Shown: positions 44,480 to 55,408 of the stretch, in pieces
Numbering within the stretch: the stretch's first letter is position 1
Layout of the letters: each line of letters begins with the position of its first letter
Program-made: the position numbers and the translations under genes
Source of the DNA: Serripes groenlandicus
Lineage: Eukaryota > Mollusca > Bivalvia > Cardiida > Cardiidae
Assembly: GCA_031761405.1 (NCBI GenBank)
Contig: JASEVX010000005.1
Coordinates: 32,475,127 to 32,539,126, forward strand
DNA: 64,000 nt
Direction: 5' to 3'
Notes under the pieces: model-generated
Told to the model about the DNA's origin: nothing
Databases searched by the model: none
Seen by the model: the letters and a program-made list of their open reading frames with translations, nothing else

Positions 44480-44493
44480 GTTGCTATGGTAAC
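44480..44493. promoter_or_regulatory. RFX X-box-like palindrome
   Basis: GTTGCTATGGTAAC fits the RFX consensus. It is not part of the 360-bp array. Confidence 0.4.
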
Positions 44494-44580
44494 TGACCGA
44501 ATGGAATGTGATAGTTTAGCGTCGTCCTCAAGGGCACTCACCTTTTCTCCATAAAATGGACTGCAACTAGAAAATAACAA

Positions 44581-47500
44581 GGAGAAAAACTTCTGTAATT
44601 AGAGAAATTGAAACAAATAGTGAAGGAACAGTCACTTTTGAAGTGTTTGTTGTTTCAATGCGTATATATAACCTTTATATTATTAACGAATATTGAGAAC
44701 TATATAGCCCTGTTAATACGGTGACCAGGCGGAGGTTAGTTTGAAAGTGTAAGAAAAAGTCCTTGATTCAATTCAACGAAGATGTAACTTAATTTAATAA
44801 CAAATTGAAGTTTCATGTTTTTGGAATTCAATCAGGGATTTTGTGTGGAAAAGCATTTACTCGTTTCCCTTGCCAAAAATGATGAACTGCCGGACTAGTA
44901 ACTTGTTAAGTATCAACCAGTGGTAGAGAATAGCTACTGGTAATATTCTTGCCTATGTCATTTAAAACCCCTCAACCTTTAGCTTAGGATTCAGTGTTCA
45001 TTTATTTGATGCTGGTTGGTATAGAAAACAAATCGGATAGTGTAATCTAAATCTCAACAGGTTTTTGATAATTGTTCACTTTGTGGTTAGACGGAACATA
45101 ATTACTGAACCTATCTGACGGAAAGAAATTACATTTTTATGAAACTTTGTTTTCAACCTCAAAACAACGCAATTTTAAAGTAATAAGGAAGCTAAAAGTA
45201 AAAACCAAGTTATGAGTAATAATGATTACAATCTAAGAAGGAAAATTACACTTCTGCCACAGGCAATGCATATGTTAATATGTAGACAAATCGTTGACAA
45301 ATTGTCAATCATAACAAAGGACGTTTTGTAGAGAAGGGGCGGAGTTTATTACAAACTAGAAAACTTCTATTTGTAATAGCTGAAACTCTTATCTCACTGT
45401 CGTCTAAACGTAGATAAGTTAAAGTATTCCCTGTGGCAAAACTGTCAATTTCTCATTAAATGATAGGCATATCAAGGGCTTCGTGCACAACTGGTGTAAA
45501 TACAGCTTCTTACAAATGTAGATACACTTGTCTTTGTTTGAAACCATTGATATATTGACGGATGAAGAGGAGTTTTTTTGCGTGTTCTTTCATGACCAGG
45601 GGCGCAATAGATAATGAAAATCGAGCTAGGCTCTTTGTCATCATCTATGTTAGCTACATATGTAAGTGGGGCATTGTTGTCAACATACGTCTTGTAGACT
45701 TACAAACACTGGCGGGTTATTCACCTGTAAAACAATCCTCTAATCTGATCAACTCAAAACATTGTGGCAAAAGGAGAAATTGCACGTTCTTATGTTTTCA
45801 AAAAGTTCATAGCAGTAATTTTAACATTATCACAAATGTTTCAAACAAAGTGGGAATATGAGAATTTCCTGTTCTCCAGGATAAGAGTTCTGGAATAGTG
45901 TCGGCTTTATAAGGGCAAAGGTTGAGGAAAAGGTGTATACTTTACATTGTGTCTGGCACTCATGGAGTGCAAGGGTTACCAATCCAAAAACAGTAAAAAC
46001 TTAATTTATTGATTCTCTTATTTTGGCAGCAAATATGAATCCTTTTATAAGTGTTTTGTTTACATCTATTTTCCATATTTATCTTTGTATATTTTGATTT
46101 AATAACATTCATCGTCTTTATTATTAAGCTTGAAAAGAAGCTGAGCAAACAAAAAATAATGTTAATGATTTAACAAAATGAAATGTTCACCACTTTACTG
46201 GAAAGTTTTTTGAAATTCAAGAATTTAAGGTAGATTACCGATCATAGCAGTAGGGATTTATAAAAACAACTCCTTATGTGTTCAGAGGATATTCCTTTCA
46301 GGGTTAAATGTATGTCTTAATGACCAACTTGAATGGATTCAGAAAGGAGACCAGGGAAGAAGAATGGCGATTCCATGAAATAGCATTTCCACTTATGAAC
46401 GGGTATTCAAGAGGCGTATCTATTCGGAGTTGTTCGGTCTTTACGGTTGTAATGTATGAACATACGTTACTTCGTAATATCGACTCTCCATTTATATGAA
46501 TGCGTCTTCTTTGTTTACAAAACTGTTTCATAGGTGTGAGTGTAAAAAATGCAGTTGTCATTCGGAAACTCCTCCTGCTTGATTAAAAATAACGAACCGG
46601 GAAAAAGTAGGTCTTTATATTGTCGCATCATTTTGACTTTGAAAATACGATAAATGGTAAAATGGCTTTTGGGTGGGATAATTTCATGTTATAAAAACGG
46701 TTGTTTTTATGCATGAGTTTAAACAAACCACCCTATTATTGCCAATATAATTTTACTGTTATTTTCTTCAGTCCATTTGGTTCAATAATAATAATATTGA
46801 CTCCACTACTTTTTCCCGGTGTGTTCGTATGTAAACATTTTGTTTGTTACTTATGAACCACTTAATCTAACCAGGTGTGTGTACACGTGTATGTACACCT
46901 GTACAGAGATAAGTTATTCTATTATTCACATTAAGACATACACGATTTTTGTTCATATAACTTTTTTTATCACACATTTGTTCATCCACTCTGCATTTCA
47001 CACTGTTCATAATTTGGTGCAATTTTTGAATAGTCATGGACGACCAAGATGTGATGTCATAACATATTGACTAAATCCAATTAAACACTCATCCATTTGT
47101 AAAAACAGGAAAACCAAGGGTGCATCTAGTACCCTTTGGTGTTTTTGTTCTTTATGAGTTGGCATTGGCAAATAATTGGGAGGTCAACACATGTTTGAGA
47201 TCATGTCTTGTACCCATGGTATTCAATAATGTAGTACATATTAATTTGTAGATTTTATTAACTTACATATGTTTTCGTTCATTTTGTGTTTGTTCATGGA
47301 AGCCAGTGGTAGAGTTTGGTTTTCTTGTTTTCTTTGCAAATGTCTGTTTAAAATTAGTTCATTGGACATAAAAGGATAAAAGCATGGCATTATCAAGTTT
47401 TAAAGACTGATTGTTCCATGCTATTTTTATGAACTTTGTGTCCGATCATAATAAACAGACTTTCCTAAAACGTTTACAAACAGGGCACTACAGGTCTTCA

Positions 47501-48119
47501 AACTTCGGAAGCTTACAGGAATGTAGTCTTCCGGTTTGAATACGACTTTAACTTTCCCAGTTGTTCACATGATGGGTTTGCTAAGATTTTCAAAGAAACC
47601 ATGAAAATTTAAATGGATTATTTATGCCATATATACTTAAATTCACGTTGATGTGCCTCCAAGTGAATTTGTTGGTACACTTAACATGATTTGAAGTATA
47701 TTTGCAGTATTACAAAAATCATATTCATTGAAATTTTGTTTTTTTGGGCCGCATTAGAAAAATAAGAAAAATTATTATTGACTTGGTTGTTTGCGGTCCA
47801 AAAGGTTATGTGCAATTTTGGTATATGTGACGTCATAAGGGATTGATGACGTAATATGTTGATCTCAAAAATTATTTAAAACTGTAGACAAAATTAAAGT
47901 TATTTCTCATGTATATGTCATGTAAAAAATTAAAAAAAAGTATACACAAAGTGTATAATAATAACAGATCAAATAACTGTTTATTTATTTTATGAGCAAC
48001 CCCCTTCCCCCCAACATCCTTCCACCCGTTTATAAACAGACCACCAGGAGGTGCATGAAGCCTGCAGCAACAGCCAGTGTTGACCAGTTATTCAGTTTTA
48101 CAACTTTATTAAACTTTCT
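44581..48119. other. Sparse region, no gene recognised
   Basis: Only a P1 core fragment at 45759-45808 (cattgtggcaaaaggagaaa, tatgttttcaaaaag) and a P1-like scrap near 45060-45170 are visible. Short ORFs (up to 99 codons at 45562-45861, which overlaps the P1 scrap) have no known motif. A weak hairpin lies at 47100-47143. Confidence 0.4.
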
Positions 48120-48246
48120 CAAAGTCAGACCTATTTAACTCCTCTCCAGCAGGGGACTATTGAAAACATTGCAGAAAAGGAGAAATTGATCAACTCGAAT
48201 CTTCAACAGATTTCCCACTTTCTTGCCTCGTCTGCTCCTGATTTCG

Positions 48247-48462
48247 TTATCTCTTTCAGTGCCAAAGGCAAATATTGAGGGTTTTGCAACCTATACAGAT
48301 TCAGGCAAGTCGGCTCGTAAACAAGCTAAGCTGTCTCACCTGAAATCAGCATTGTTTGCTTTGAGTTATAAAAAATATTCCAAAATTATTTATTACAAAT
48401 GGAGATGCCCGATTCTGAACATGGAAGAGTTTATTTAAACAATTCGGCGCTGAAAGAATTAT
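48247..48462 (+). mobile_element. P2 element
   Basis: ttatctctttcagtgccaaa to cggcgctgaaagaattat. Contains ggctcgtaaacaagctaagc and cacctgaaatcagcattgtttgc. Confidence 0.82.
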
Positions 48463-48681
48463 AGGCTACATGTACATGGACTTATTAGTGAATATTTGTT
48501 ATTAACTGATTTTTCTCGGAGGCGAAAACTGATAAACAAGAACACTTCTCTTTACCGTCATGCCTAAGAATAGTTTTCCGTTAATTATTTTGCTAAAACA
48601 TGCAATTAATAACTTCATATCGTCATTGCACACACAATGTATGGATCAACCTGTCGCCCATCATACCGGTATAACGATCTC

Positions 48682-48706
48682 GGGGGGGGGGGGGGGGGGG
48701 GGGGGG
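48682..48706 (+). repeat. Poly(G) run, 25 nt
   Basis: 25 consecutive G. Potential G-quadruplex; length in the assembly may be unreliable. Confidence 0.9.
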
Positions 48707-48839
48707 AAGCCCCCATTATATTACAACAACCCAGGGCAAATATTGTCATGATTTATAGCGTTGAATAACCAACCATCATTCTGATATCCTATTTGAAGCG
48801 TCGTCTACTTGTAAAACTTACACATAGACAGTTAAGTGT

Positions 48840-48978
48840 AAGTGCAACTTTAATACAGAGTTGAAAACATTCTTGGAAAAGGAGGAAGTTTCCTTGATGA
48901 ACATTTTCCTAGGTTTCTTACGCAATTTTCAGAGAATCTACGGCGACTGAAATCGTCGCTGTGAGGGAACGGGTAAAT
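48840..48978 (+). mobile_element. P1 MITE remnant
   Basis: gagttgaaaacattcttgg, weak hairpin, cgtcgctgtgagggaacgggtaaa. Confidence 0.45.
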
Positions 48979-49034
48979 CAACCTTAAGTGTTAGTAGATT
49001 GCACAAGGTCGGTTAAAACGATACATCATTTTAT

Positions 49035-49275
49035 GTTGCCTAGCAACAACTGTGGATAATATAACCATTTGCATTTATACGTTTGAGTAAACGTAACACT
49101 TAACGAGTGTATATACTCTCTCGTGCGTACCTCATGGTGTGGCGTTTTAGAACCTCCTAAAGCAGTGCGCATGTAATCGACGGGTCGAGAGCGCAGTTGA
49201 ACCGGAGAACGACGTCGGAAAAGGAGATTTTAAAAGAAATCTTTACGAGAAACGACGTCACGTCACGTCTGACGA
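49035..49275 (+). promoter_or_regulatory. Possible promoter: X-box, TATA-like and CRE half-sites
   Basis: GTTGCCTAGCAAC (49035-49047, X-box-like), atttgcat (octamer) at about 49070, gtatatac (about 49108) and gacgtcacgtcacgtctgac (about 49254-49273, overlapping CRE half-sites). A leaderless 42-codon stretch follows before the P1 insertion at 49313. No product recognised. Confidence 0.25.
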
Positions 49276-49312
49276 AATCTTACAATCCAATACTTCATAT
49301 TCTTGACTATTC

Positions 49313-49579
49313 AAAACGAGCAATTTCTCCTCTTGCCACAATGTTTTCCACTTTTAGTCATAGGTTGTATTATCCATTCAATTATAGAGATTTTCTATTT
49401 TTTGTCAAAATATGTTCAAAGTCTTCTGCTGCAGAATTGTCGTATGAGGGGAGGGTTAATTCGACTGCTGCAGCATTGTCGTATGAGGAGAGGGTTATGT
49501 TGTCTGCTGCAGAATTGTCGTACGAGGAGAGGGTTATATGTCGTCTGCTGCAGAAATGTCGTATGAGGAAAAGGGTTAA
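49313..49579 (-). mobile_element. P1 MITE with four tandem right termini
   Basis: Normal reverse-orientation body (hairpin half aaaacgagcaatttctcctc, tagtcataggttg block). The terminal block ctgctgcag...gtcgtatgagg...gggtta then occurs four times, starting at 49426, 49465, 49504 and 49545, and ends TTAA 49576-49579. The left arm is missing. Confidence 0.88.
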
Positions 49580-49778
49580 TGCACCATTTTAACATTCAAT
49601 ACACTTCAAAAGAGAACAGATCAGAAAAAAACATAAAAAAAGTACCGATGATCAAAGTTCTAGATTTGTGACGCTTTTCGTGTTCGTTACCCTTGTCCCC
49701 TGTAAATGTAAATATGCCTTGCAGCATTAAACATATTGTTATAATTGTACGAGAAATACATTATGGTAAATGAGCTCA

Positions 49779-49857
49779 CTCCTTTTGACACAATATTTTC
49801 AAAAATATTTTGCTGCAGATGCATCGAAATACGTCAGGATGTGGAAAAGGGTTATAT
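49779..49857 (+). mobile_element. P1 right-end fragment
   Basis: ccttttgacacaatattttc, tgctgcagatgcatcgaaat, gtggaaaagggttat. Confidence 0.65.
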
Positions 49858-49947
49858 CATTAGAGCTAGACACCGAACCCTATGTTGTGGTACTCCAAGG
49901 TATCGACCTAGAAAAGTGTGTCTATAAACCACACCAGTCGGTTCCAT

Positions 49948-50181
49948 TTAACCCTATCCCACCTATAGACGCTTTCTGACGCCTCTGCAGAAGGCGACTT
50001 TTGAAATCATTATGGCAAAAGGAGAAATTGCTCATGTGATGGAGCAATTTCTCCATTTGCCACAACGATTTTAACTCTATTCAAAATATTCATACAATCA
50101 TTTATGGAGTTTTTCTATATTTAGAACTTGATAATTTCAGAGTCGTCTCCTGCAGGATTATTGTGTGTTGGTAAGGGTTAA
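49948..50181 (-). mobile_element. P1 MITE, full length
   Basis: TTAACCCTATCCC start, hairpin aaattgctcatgtgatggagcaattt, right ttggtaagggttaa. Its last TTAA (50178-50181) is also the first TTAA of the next element. Confidence 0.88.
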
Positions 50182-50406
50182 CCCTTTCCCTCATACGACA
50201 ATTCTGCAACAGGCGACTTTGAACATGTTTTGTCAAAACATAGAAAATCTCCATAATTGAATGGATAACATATGACAAAAAGTGAAAACATTGTGGCAAA
50301 AGGAGAAAGTGCACGTTTTGTGCAATGTCTTCTTTTTTCACTATGTTTTTAAAAAGCCGTCTGCTGCAAAGGCGTCAGAAAGCGTCTATATAAGGGAAAT
50401 GGTTAA
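50178..50406 (+). mobile_element. P1 MITE, homogeneous subtype
   Basis: TTAA 50178-50181 and 50403-50406, hairpin agtgcacgttttgtgcaatg. Confidence 0.9.
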
Positions 50407-50463
50407 GTAATGGGGTAAATATATGGTGTAGCCAGGACTTTTTATCTCCTTATCCCGGTCCGT

Positions 50464-50679
50464 TTAACCCTCTCCCGCACACGACAATCCTGCAGCAGAC
50501 GACTTTGAACATATTTTGTCAAAAAATAGAACATTTCTAAAATTGAATGGATAACCTATGACCAAAAGTGGAAAACATTGTGGCAAAATAAAATAATTGC
50601 TTCTTTTGTCACTATGTTTTCAAAAAGCCGTCTGCTGCAGAGGCGTCAGAAAGTGTCTATATGAGGGAAAGTGTGTTAA
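50464..50679 (+). mobile_element. P1 MITE, hairpin apex deleted
   Basis: Homogeneous subtype with TTAA at both ends. The apex is reduced to ggcaaaataaaataattgct, so the central stem is lost. Confidence 0.88.
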
Positions 50680-50798
50680 GAAAAAGAAACAAGGGTATCA
50701 TGTACATTAACAGTTTCCTTCAATGTTTTCAGAACTTAGTTGCGGCAGCGTTTTGTTCAATGTCACGTGTCATCGAAATGCATAATGAAACTACATTT

Positions 50799-51030
50799 GA
50801 GCCGTCTCGCGAGAAAACCAACATTGTGGACATTGCGTAAAGTATCAACCCGGTTCAGCCTGAGCATGCCGCGCAGGCTTACCCGGATATACACTTTTCG
50901 CCTCCTGTGGATTTTCTGTTTCAGGAATCATTACTCTATCCCCTTAAGACGAAATGTGTCGGCCCGGATCACTGATCCGAGTCGATACATTACGCAGAGG
51001 ACATAATGTTATTTTCTCCTGGGACGGCTC
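50799..51030 (-). mobile_element. P3 element
   Basis: gagccgtctcgcgagaaaac to tcctgggacggctc. Flanking 4-bp repeat attt. The second palindrome arm is shortened (cccggatcactgatccgag). Confidence 0.87.
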
Positions 51031-51165
51031 ATTTCAACTTGTTGATGGCAGGACAAAGTTCGAGAACTTTGTGTTAACAATCAACATCACTTTGTCACCA
51101 GCACTCCTTAGCACGAAGACTTTTAAAATGGGCCAGCGCATAAGAAAAAGCAAAAGGTGACTTTT

Positions 51166-51235
51166 GTGCACAGTGTATATCCAGATCAGCCTGTGCATCC
51201 GCCGCACAGTCTCTTTAAAGATCTACAATGTGCAC
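51166..51235. mobile_element. P8 short palindrome
   Basis: gtgcacagtgtatatccaga pairs with ...gatctacaatgtgcac; the inner arms cctgtgc and gcacagt also pair. Related to 55072 and 61198. Confidence 0.6.
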
Positions 51236-51257
51236 ATACTAAGTACGTTAGATTTCT

Positions 51258-51440
51258 TTTGGTGCTTTACGCTGCTTTCAACAATTTTGTATTTATATCA
51301 CGGCGTTTCCTGGGTAAGTTACCAGTACGTACTAATAGTCCATTTATCCTGAGACCAACGAGTCAGTCGTAATAATAACCTAACAACCCTGATCGCCACG
51401 GAGAGGGTCGCCATTACTACCACTTTTAAAATCTTTGGTA
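51258..51440 (-). mobile_element. SINE-A copy, head truncated
   Basis: The tail in reverse (ggtgctttacgctgctttca), then tatcacggcgtttcctgggtaagttacc and the gactgactcg-type block. The tRNA part is missing. Confidence 0.75.
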
Positions 51441-51459
51441 GGACCCTCAAAACAAGATT

Positions 51460-51807
51460 GTGAGAGGATTCTGTCAACTGGTGCGGATTCTGATTAGACT
51501 AAACACGTGGACAAGATGATCTGAACCTACACAGTGCATAAATGCCATCTTGTATATTTCCTCACGCTATTGCTGTAATGTTTTGCAAATTGCAAATTGT
51601 GATAATCTGTTAAGGATCTTTTAAGTTTCCAGTTAAGGTTGGTTACTCACAAGTAGTTGTATAAGGTCACTCAATAAACTTAAGATGACATTTGAAAACA
51701 GGTACCGATTTCAGTTATCATCGTTGAAAATTGAACACCAGTTTGATTTGCATAGTTCACAAGGCACGTGCGGTCCTTGTAAGGCGTTGTAAAAGTCGAA
51801 GCAATAT
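51460..51807. other. No gene; possible P8 arm at its start
   Basis: 51500-51545 (acgtggacaagatgatctgaac) resembles the right part of the P8 copy at 61198. The rest is unassigned. Confidence 0.35.
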
Positions 51808-52044
51808 TTAACCCTTTCCCATATGCATCAAATCTACAGCAGACGACTTTAATAACAATTGAAGAAACATGCAGAAAAAGATACAGATTACAATTTCTTT
51901 TTTTTTCTTTTTTAGAATATAGTTGAAAACATTGTGGCTAATGAAGAAATGATCACCATGAGCAAATTGTCCTTTTGCAACAATGTTTTCAAGCGTCGAC
52001 TGCTGCCAAGGCGTCAGAAAGCGTCTGTATATGGAACAGGAATA
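51808..52044 (+). mobile_element. P1 MITE
   Basis: TTAACCCTTTCCCATATGC start, aacattgtggctaatgaaga, caatgttttcaagcgtcgac. Right terminus degraded to ggaacaggaataa. Confidence 0.8.
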
Positions 52045-52231
52045 AAAACACATAAACTGTCGTAGTAAAGGTCGACTCGTGATCTTATTGTTTATTATTA
52101 CATGCTCTTTGAACATTGGGTTACCGAGAGATAACAATGTAGTTTTATCCGGATGAACTCTCTTTGTTTCAAACAGTGTCTTCATAAAGTGAGTAACATT
52201 ACCGTTTAGCCTTTCTTTGCATTCAAGTCAC

Positions 52232-52483
52232 CGTCTCGGGGGTGTAGAGGTAGAGCTTCCGCCGCGGTTGTGGGAGGTCGCGAGTTCGATCCATGGTAGG
52301 GTCATAAACCAAATGGTAGTAAACGCTGCCCTCCTTTGTGCTCAGGACTCTGTGGGTAACCATAACGACTGACTGGCTGGTGTCAGGATAAATGGATCAG
52401 GCAGTGCTGGTAACTTACCCTGTAAACGCCGTGATAGAACTGAAACATTGTTGAAAGCTGCGTAAAACACAAAACAATCAATC
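52232..52483 (+). mobile_element. SINE-A, full length
   Basis: The tRNA-like head has ggtgtagaggtagagc (A box) and gcgagttcgatccatgg (B box). The body has gactgactggctggtgtcag and gtaacttaccctgtaaacgc. The tail is tgttgaaagctgcgtaaaac plus (aatc)n. This is the reference copy for the family here. Confidence 0.9.
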
Positions 52484-52569
52484 TACACTGTTGACACTTT
52501 TGAGTACCAACAACATGTGCTTAAATTCTACACAAATAATAATTTATTCATCGCCATTTCATTTCTTAA

Positions 52570-52710
52570 GAACTTATTTTCTAATTGACAACAGGAAATT
52601 TATGATCGAGTCGAAAGGGAAACTATAGCAGTTAAACAAGATGCTCGCAATGAGCTTTTTATCAATCGAAAGGATCGTCTGCTGCACAGGCGTCAACAGT
52701 CGTCTGTATG
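52570..52710 (+). mobile_element. P1 MITE remnant
   Basis: gatgctcgcaatgagctttt as a degraded apex, then atcgtctgctgcacaggcgtc. Confidence 0.5.
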
Positions 52711-52812
52711 AGTTAGACTATTTAAATCTTCGTAAGCATCTACGTTAGGAATCGTAAACCGTATACGATTTCTCAAGATGATTGTTTATATCAACACGTT
52801 TACCTGATGTAG

Positions 52813-53044
52813 TTAAACCCTTTCCCTCATATAGACGCTTTCTTACGCCTCTGCAGCAGACAGCATTTTGAAAACATAGTGACAAAAGAAGACATTGCTT
52901 AAAACGAGCAATTTCTCCTTTTGCCACAATGTTTTCCACTTTTAGTCATAGGTTATCCATTCAATTATGGAGATTTTCTATTTTTTTGACAAAATATGTT
53001 CAAAATCGTCTGCTGCAGAATTGTTGTATGAGGGAAAGGGTTAA
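52813..53044 (-). mobile_element. P1 MITE, homogeneous subtype, full length
   Basis: TTAAACCCTTTCCCTC at the left, tagtcataggttatccattc, right gagggaaagggttaa with TTAA 53041-53044. Confidence 0.9.
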
Positions 53045-53576
53045 GAGTCGTCTGCTTTATTTTGATCTGATAACAAAACTGTATTATCTGAACGATTTAG
53101 AAGATCGCTGAACAAACAATGTGGGATTTCTTTTTCTTTTTTTACTTTCGCTCGATTTGTGCACACTTTCTTTCATTTTCCCCTCAATGTTTTCTAATGT
53201 CGTAATCTCTACTGAACAGTGACGTCAAATGTCGTTTTCTCTATTGAACAGTGACGTCAAATGTCGTCTGTATCAGGGGAATTTTGATTAAAGTACAACA
53301 GACGATTTTTGATTGACACTGTGACATCGAGACAAACAAGTTTATTCAAATGATAGGACATGCCTACCTAGTTTACATATTACTACGCCGCGTTTGGAAC
53401 CCGGCCAAATCGCTAAATTAGCTGATTTGGCAAAATTTCTTTCACTTAATTGTTTCTCTTCACTGCTTTAAATCTTTCCCAATGTTTATGTCACATGCAA
53501 TTATATGTCTGTGGTTTGAAACCAATAAAGGTACAACATTATCATCTCGTCTGTATATCGTCTGAGTTTGTTTTCA
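53045..53576. other. No gene; holds a duplicated CRE
   Basis: A 32-bp tandem duplication gives two perfect CRE palindromes, TGACGTCA, at 53220-53227 and 53252-53259, each in aacagtgacgtcaaatgtcg. The rest is unassigned. Confidence 0.5.
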
Positions 53577-53785
53577 CCCGTTACCCCTCTACAACAATTC
53601 TACAGCAGATAACTTTGAAAATATTTAGTGAAACATATGGATACGCTATATATAAATAAAAGAAAACCTATTGAATACATTGGACAACATTGACAACAGG
53701 AGAAATTGCTTACAATGATCAATGTTTCAAAAGTCTTTTGCTGCAGCGGCGCCAGAAAACGTATGTACGTGGGAAAAGGTTTAAC
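53577..53785 (+). mobile_element. P1 MITE, diverged
   Basis: cccgttacccctctacaaca, ctacagcagataactttgaa, tgctgcagcggcgccagaaaa, gtgggaaaaggtttaa. Confidence 0.7.
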
Positions 53786-53875
53786 AAACTGATGTTAGCA
53801 ATTTTCTTCTAATCGTAGAATATGTTAAAAAAAGCTGAGATGTCAAATGTTATCTGGAGACGAACTGTTTTAATC

Positions 53876-53949
53876 CGTTCCCACTTACTTCAATAAGCAG
53901 CAGACGAATTAGAAAATATCTGAACAAGACGAGACTTTAAACAAAATTT
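53876..53949 (+). mobile_element. P1 left-end fragment cut by P3
   Basis: ttaatccgttcccacttact, gcagcagacgaattagaaaat. The P3 element at 53950 interrupts it. Confidence 0.65.
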
Positions 53950-54207
53950 GAGCCGTCTCGCGAGAAAACTAACATTATGGCTTTTGCGTAATGTAACGAC
54001 CCAGATTAGCCTGCGCAGTCCGCGCAGACTGATCCGGGTCGACACATTCCGTCGCAGGGGAATAGAGGTATAGAGTAAATATTCCTGAAAAAATCCACAG
54101 GCGACGAACAGTGTCTGTCCGGGTTAGCCTGCACGGCATGCTTAGGCTGATCAGGGTCGATACTTTACGCAGTGTCCACACTAATGGTTTTTGTCGTGGG
54201 ACGGCTC
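53950..54207 (+). mobile_element. P3 element
   Basis: gagccgtctcgcgagaaaac to gtcgtgggacggctc. Confidence 0.85.
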
Positions 54208-54332
54208 TTATTGCTTACCGTTTTCACTTTCAAAATAGGAAACAACAATCGTTCAGTTTTATTATTTTCATTTATAAAAAAACCCACGTATCATCATAAT
54301 GCATGTCACAACGCCATACTGCACATTTACCA

Positions 54333-54411
54333 TTTCGCACATACAACAGTCCTGCAGCAGACGACGTTGAAAACATCTAGGCAACAAGGAAAAGAACATT
54401 ATTACAATTAA
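54333..54411 (+). mobile_element. P1 left-end fragment
   Basis: catttcgcacatacaacagt, cctgcagcagacgacgttga, aaacatctaggcaac. It runs into the TTAA of the next P1. Confidence 0.65.
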
Positions 54412-54540
54412 CCCTTTCCCTCATATAGACGATTTCTGACGCCTCTTCAGCAGACGGATTTTTGAAAACATAGTGAACAAAAGAAGAAATTGCTCAAAAC
54501 GAGCAATTTCTTCTTTTGCCACAATGTTTCCCACTTTTAG
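54408..54540 (-). mobile_element. P1 MITE joined to a P3 half (left part)
   Basis: TTAACCCTTTCCCTC, hairpin aaattgctcaaaacgagcaat, ending at ccacttttag where other copies continue tcataggttatcc. Confidence 0.88.
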
Positions 54541-54636
54541 GAGGCGAAAGGTGTCTATCCGGGTAAGCCTGTGCGGCATGCTTATGCTGATCTGGATCGA
54601 TACTTTACGCAATGTTGGTTTTCTCGCGGACGGCTC
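54541..54636 (+). mobile_element. P3 right half joined to P1
   Basis: gaggcgaaaggtgtctatcc to ctcgcggacggctc. The left half of P3 is absent, and the join to P1 has no flanking repeat. Confidence 0.88.
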
Positions 54637-54656
54637 ATTTTCAGATTACACTACGC

Positions 54657-54879
54657 CTGGCACCCTTTCCCACTTGAAGCAATTCTGCAAAAGACGACTT
54701 TGAAAAAATACACCCGAAAACAAATTGGAAACTCCCTTTAAATGAAAGTACAATATTTGAAAAGAGTTGAAACATGGTGACTATAGGAAAAATTGCTCGT
54801 TCTTCTTTTGTCGCCATGTTTTCAAAAAGTCGTCTGCTGCAGAGGCGACAGAAAGCGTCAACATGAGGGAAAGGGTTAA
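54657..54879 (+). mobile_element. P1 MITE, second subtype
   Basis: caccctttcccacttgaagc, aacaaattggaaactccc, cagaaagcgtcaacatgagg, end gggaaagggttaa (TTAA 54876-54879). Hairpin shortened. Confidence 0.85.
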
Positions 54880-55070
54880 CCAATTGCCCGCATACATCAA
54901 ACCTGCAGCAACGACGGTTATGCAAAGTACAAGAACATTAGTGAAAGGGTTATGAAAATTGTGTAATTCGGAGAAATTACTCATTGTGAATAATCTCACT
55001 ATTTGTCACAATGTTTTGAAAAGTCGTCTGCTGCAGAGTCGACAGAAAGCGTCTATATAATGAAAAGGGC
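54876..55070 (+). mobile_element. P1 MITE sharing TTAA with its neighbour
   Basis: ttaaccaattgcccgcatac, cctgcagcaacgacggttat, caatgttttgaaaagtcgtc, end aatgaaaagggctt. Confidence 0.75.
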
Positions 55071-55071
55071 T

Positions 55072-55136
55072 TGTGAACAATACAGATCAAGATGAGCATG
55101 CACATTCATGCAGTCTAGTATTGGTCTACATTGCTC
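55072..55136. mobile_element. P8 short palindrome
   Basis: tgtgaacaatacagatcaag against ggtctacattgctcg, with the inner gcatgcac...gcagtc arms. Confidence 0.45.
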
Positions 55137-55177
55137 GCTGTCCACGTATCACTATGTAGCAAGATGCACTTGGTAAC

Positions 55178-55385
55178 TGTTTCCCACCACAATAATTCTG
55201 CAGCAGACTTATTCGAAAACAAATGGTTTAATATATGGCCAAACTCTTTGAATAATAAAACTTTGATCTTTGAATGTATTTTAAAACATTGTGACAATAG
55301 GAGAAATTTCTCACCTTTGAACAATTTTAGCTTTTACGAAAAATAAAAATAAAATAAAAAATCGTCTGCTGCAGAGGCGTCAAAA
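55178..55385 (+). mobile_element. P1 MITE, diverged
   Basis: gtttcccaccacaataattc, ttctgcagcagacttattcg, aaacattgtgacaataggag, tcgtctgctgcagaggcgtc. Confidence 0.7.
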
Positions 55386-55408
55386 TATCACCAGAGGTCG
55401 GGGTTTTG

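Noticed and set aside
46304..46561. 85-codon ORF on minus and 63-codon ORF on plus
   Set aside because: Both strands open by chance. No motif, promoter or splice support.
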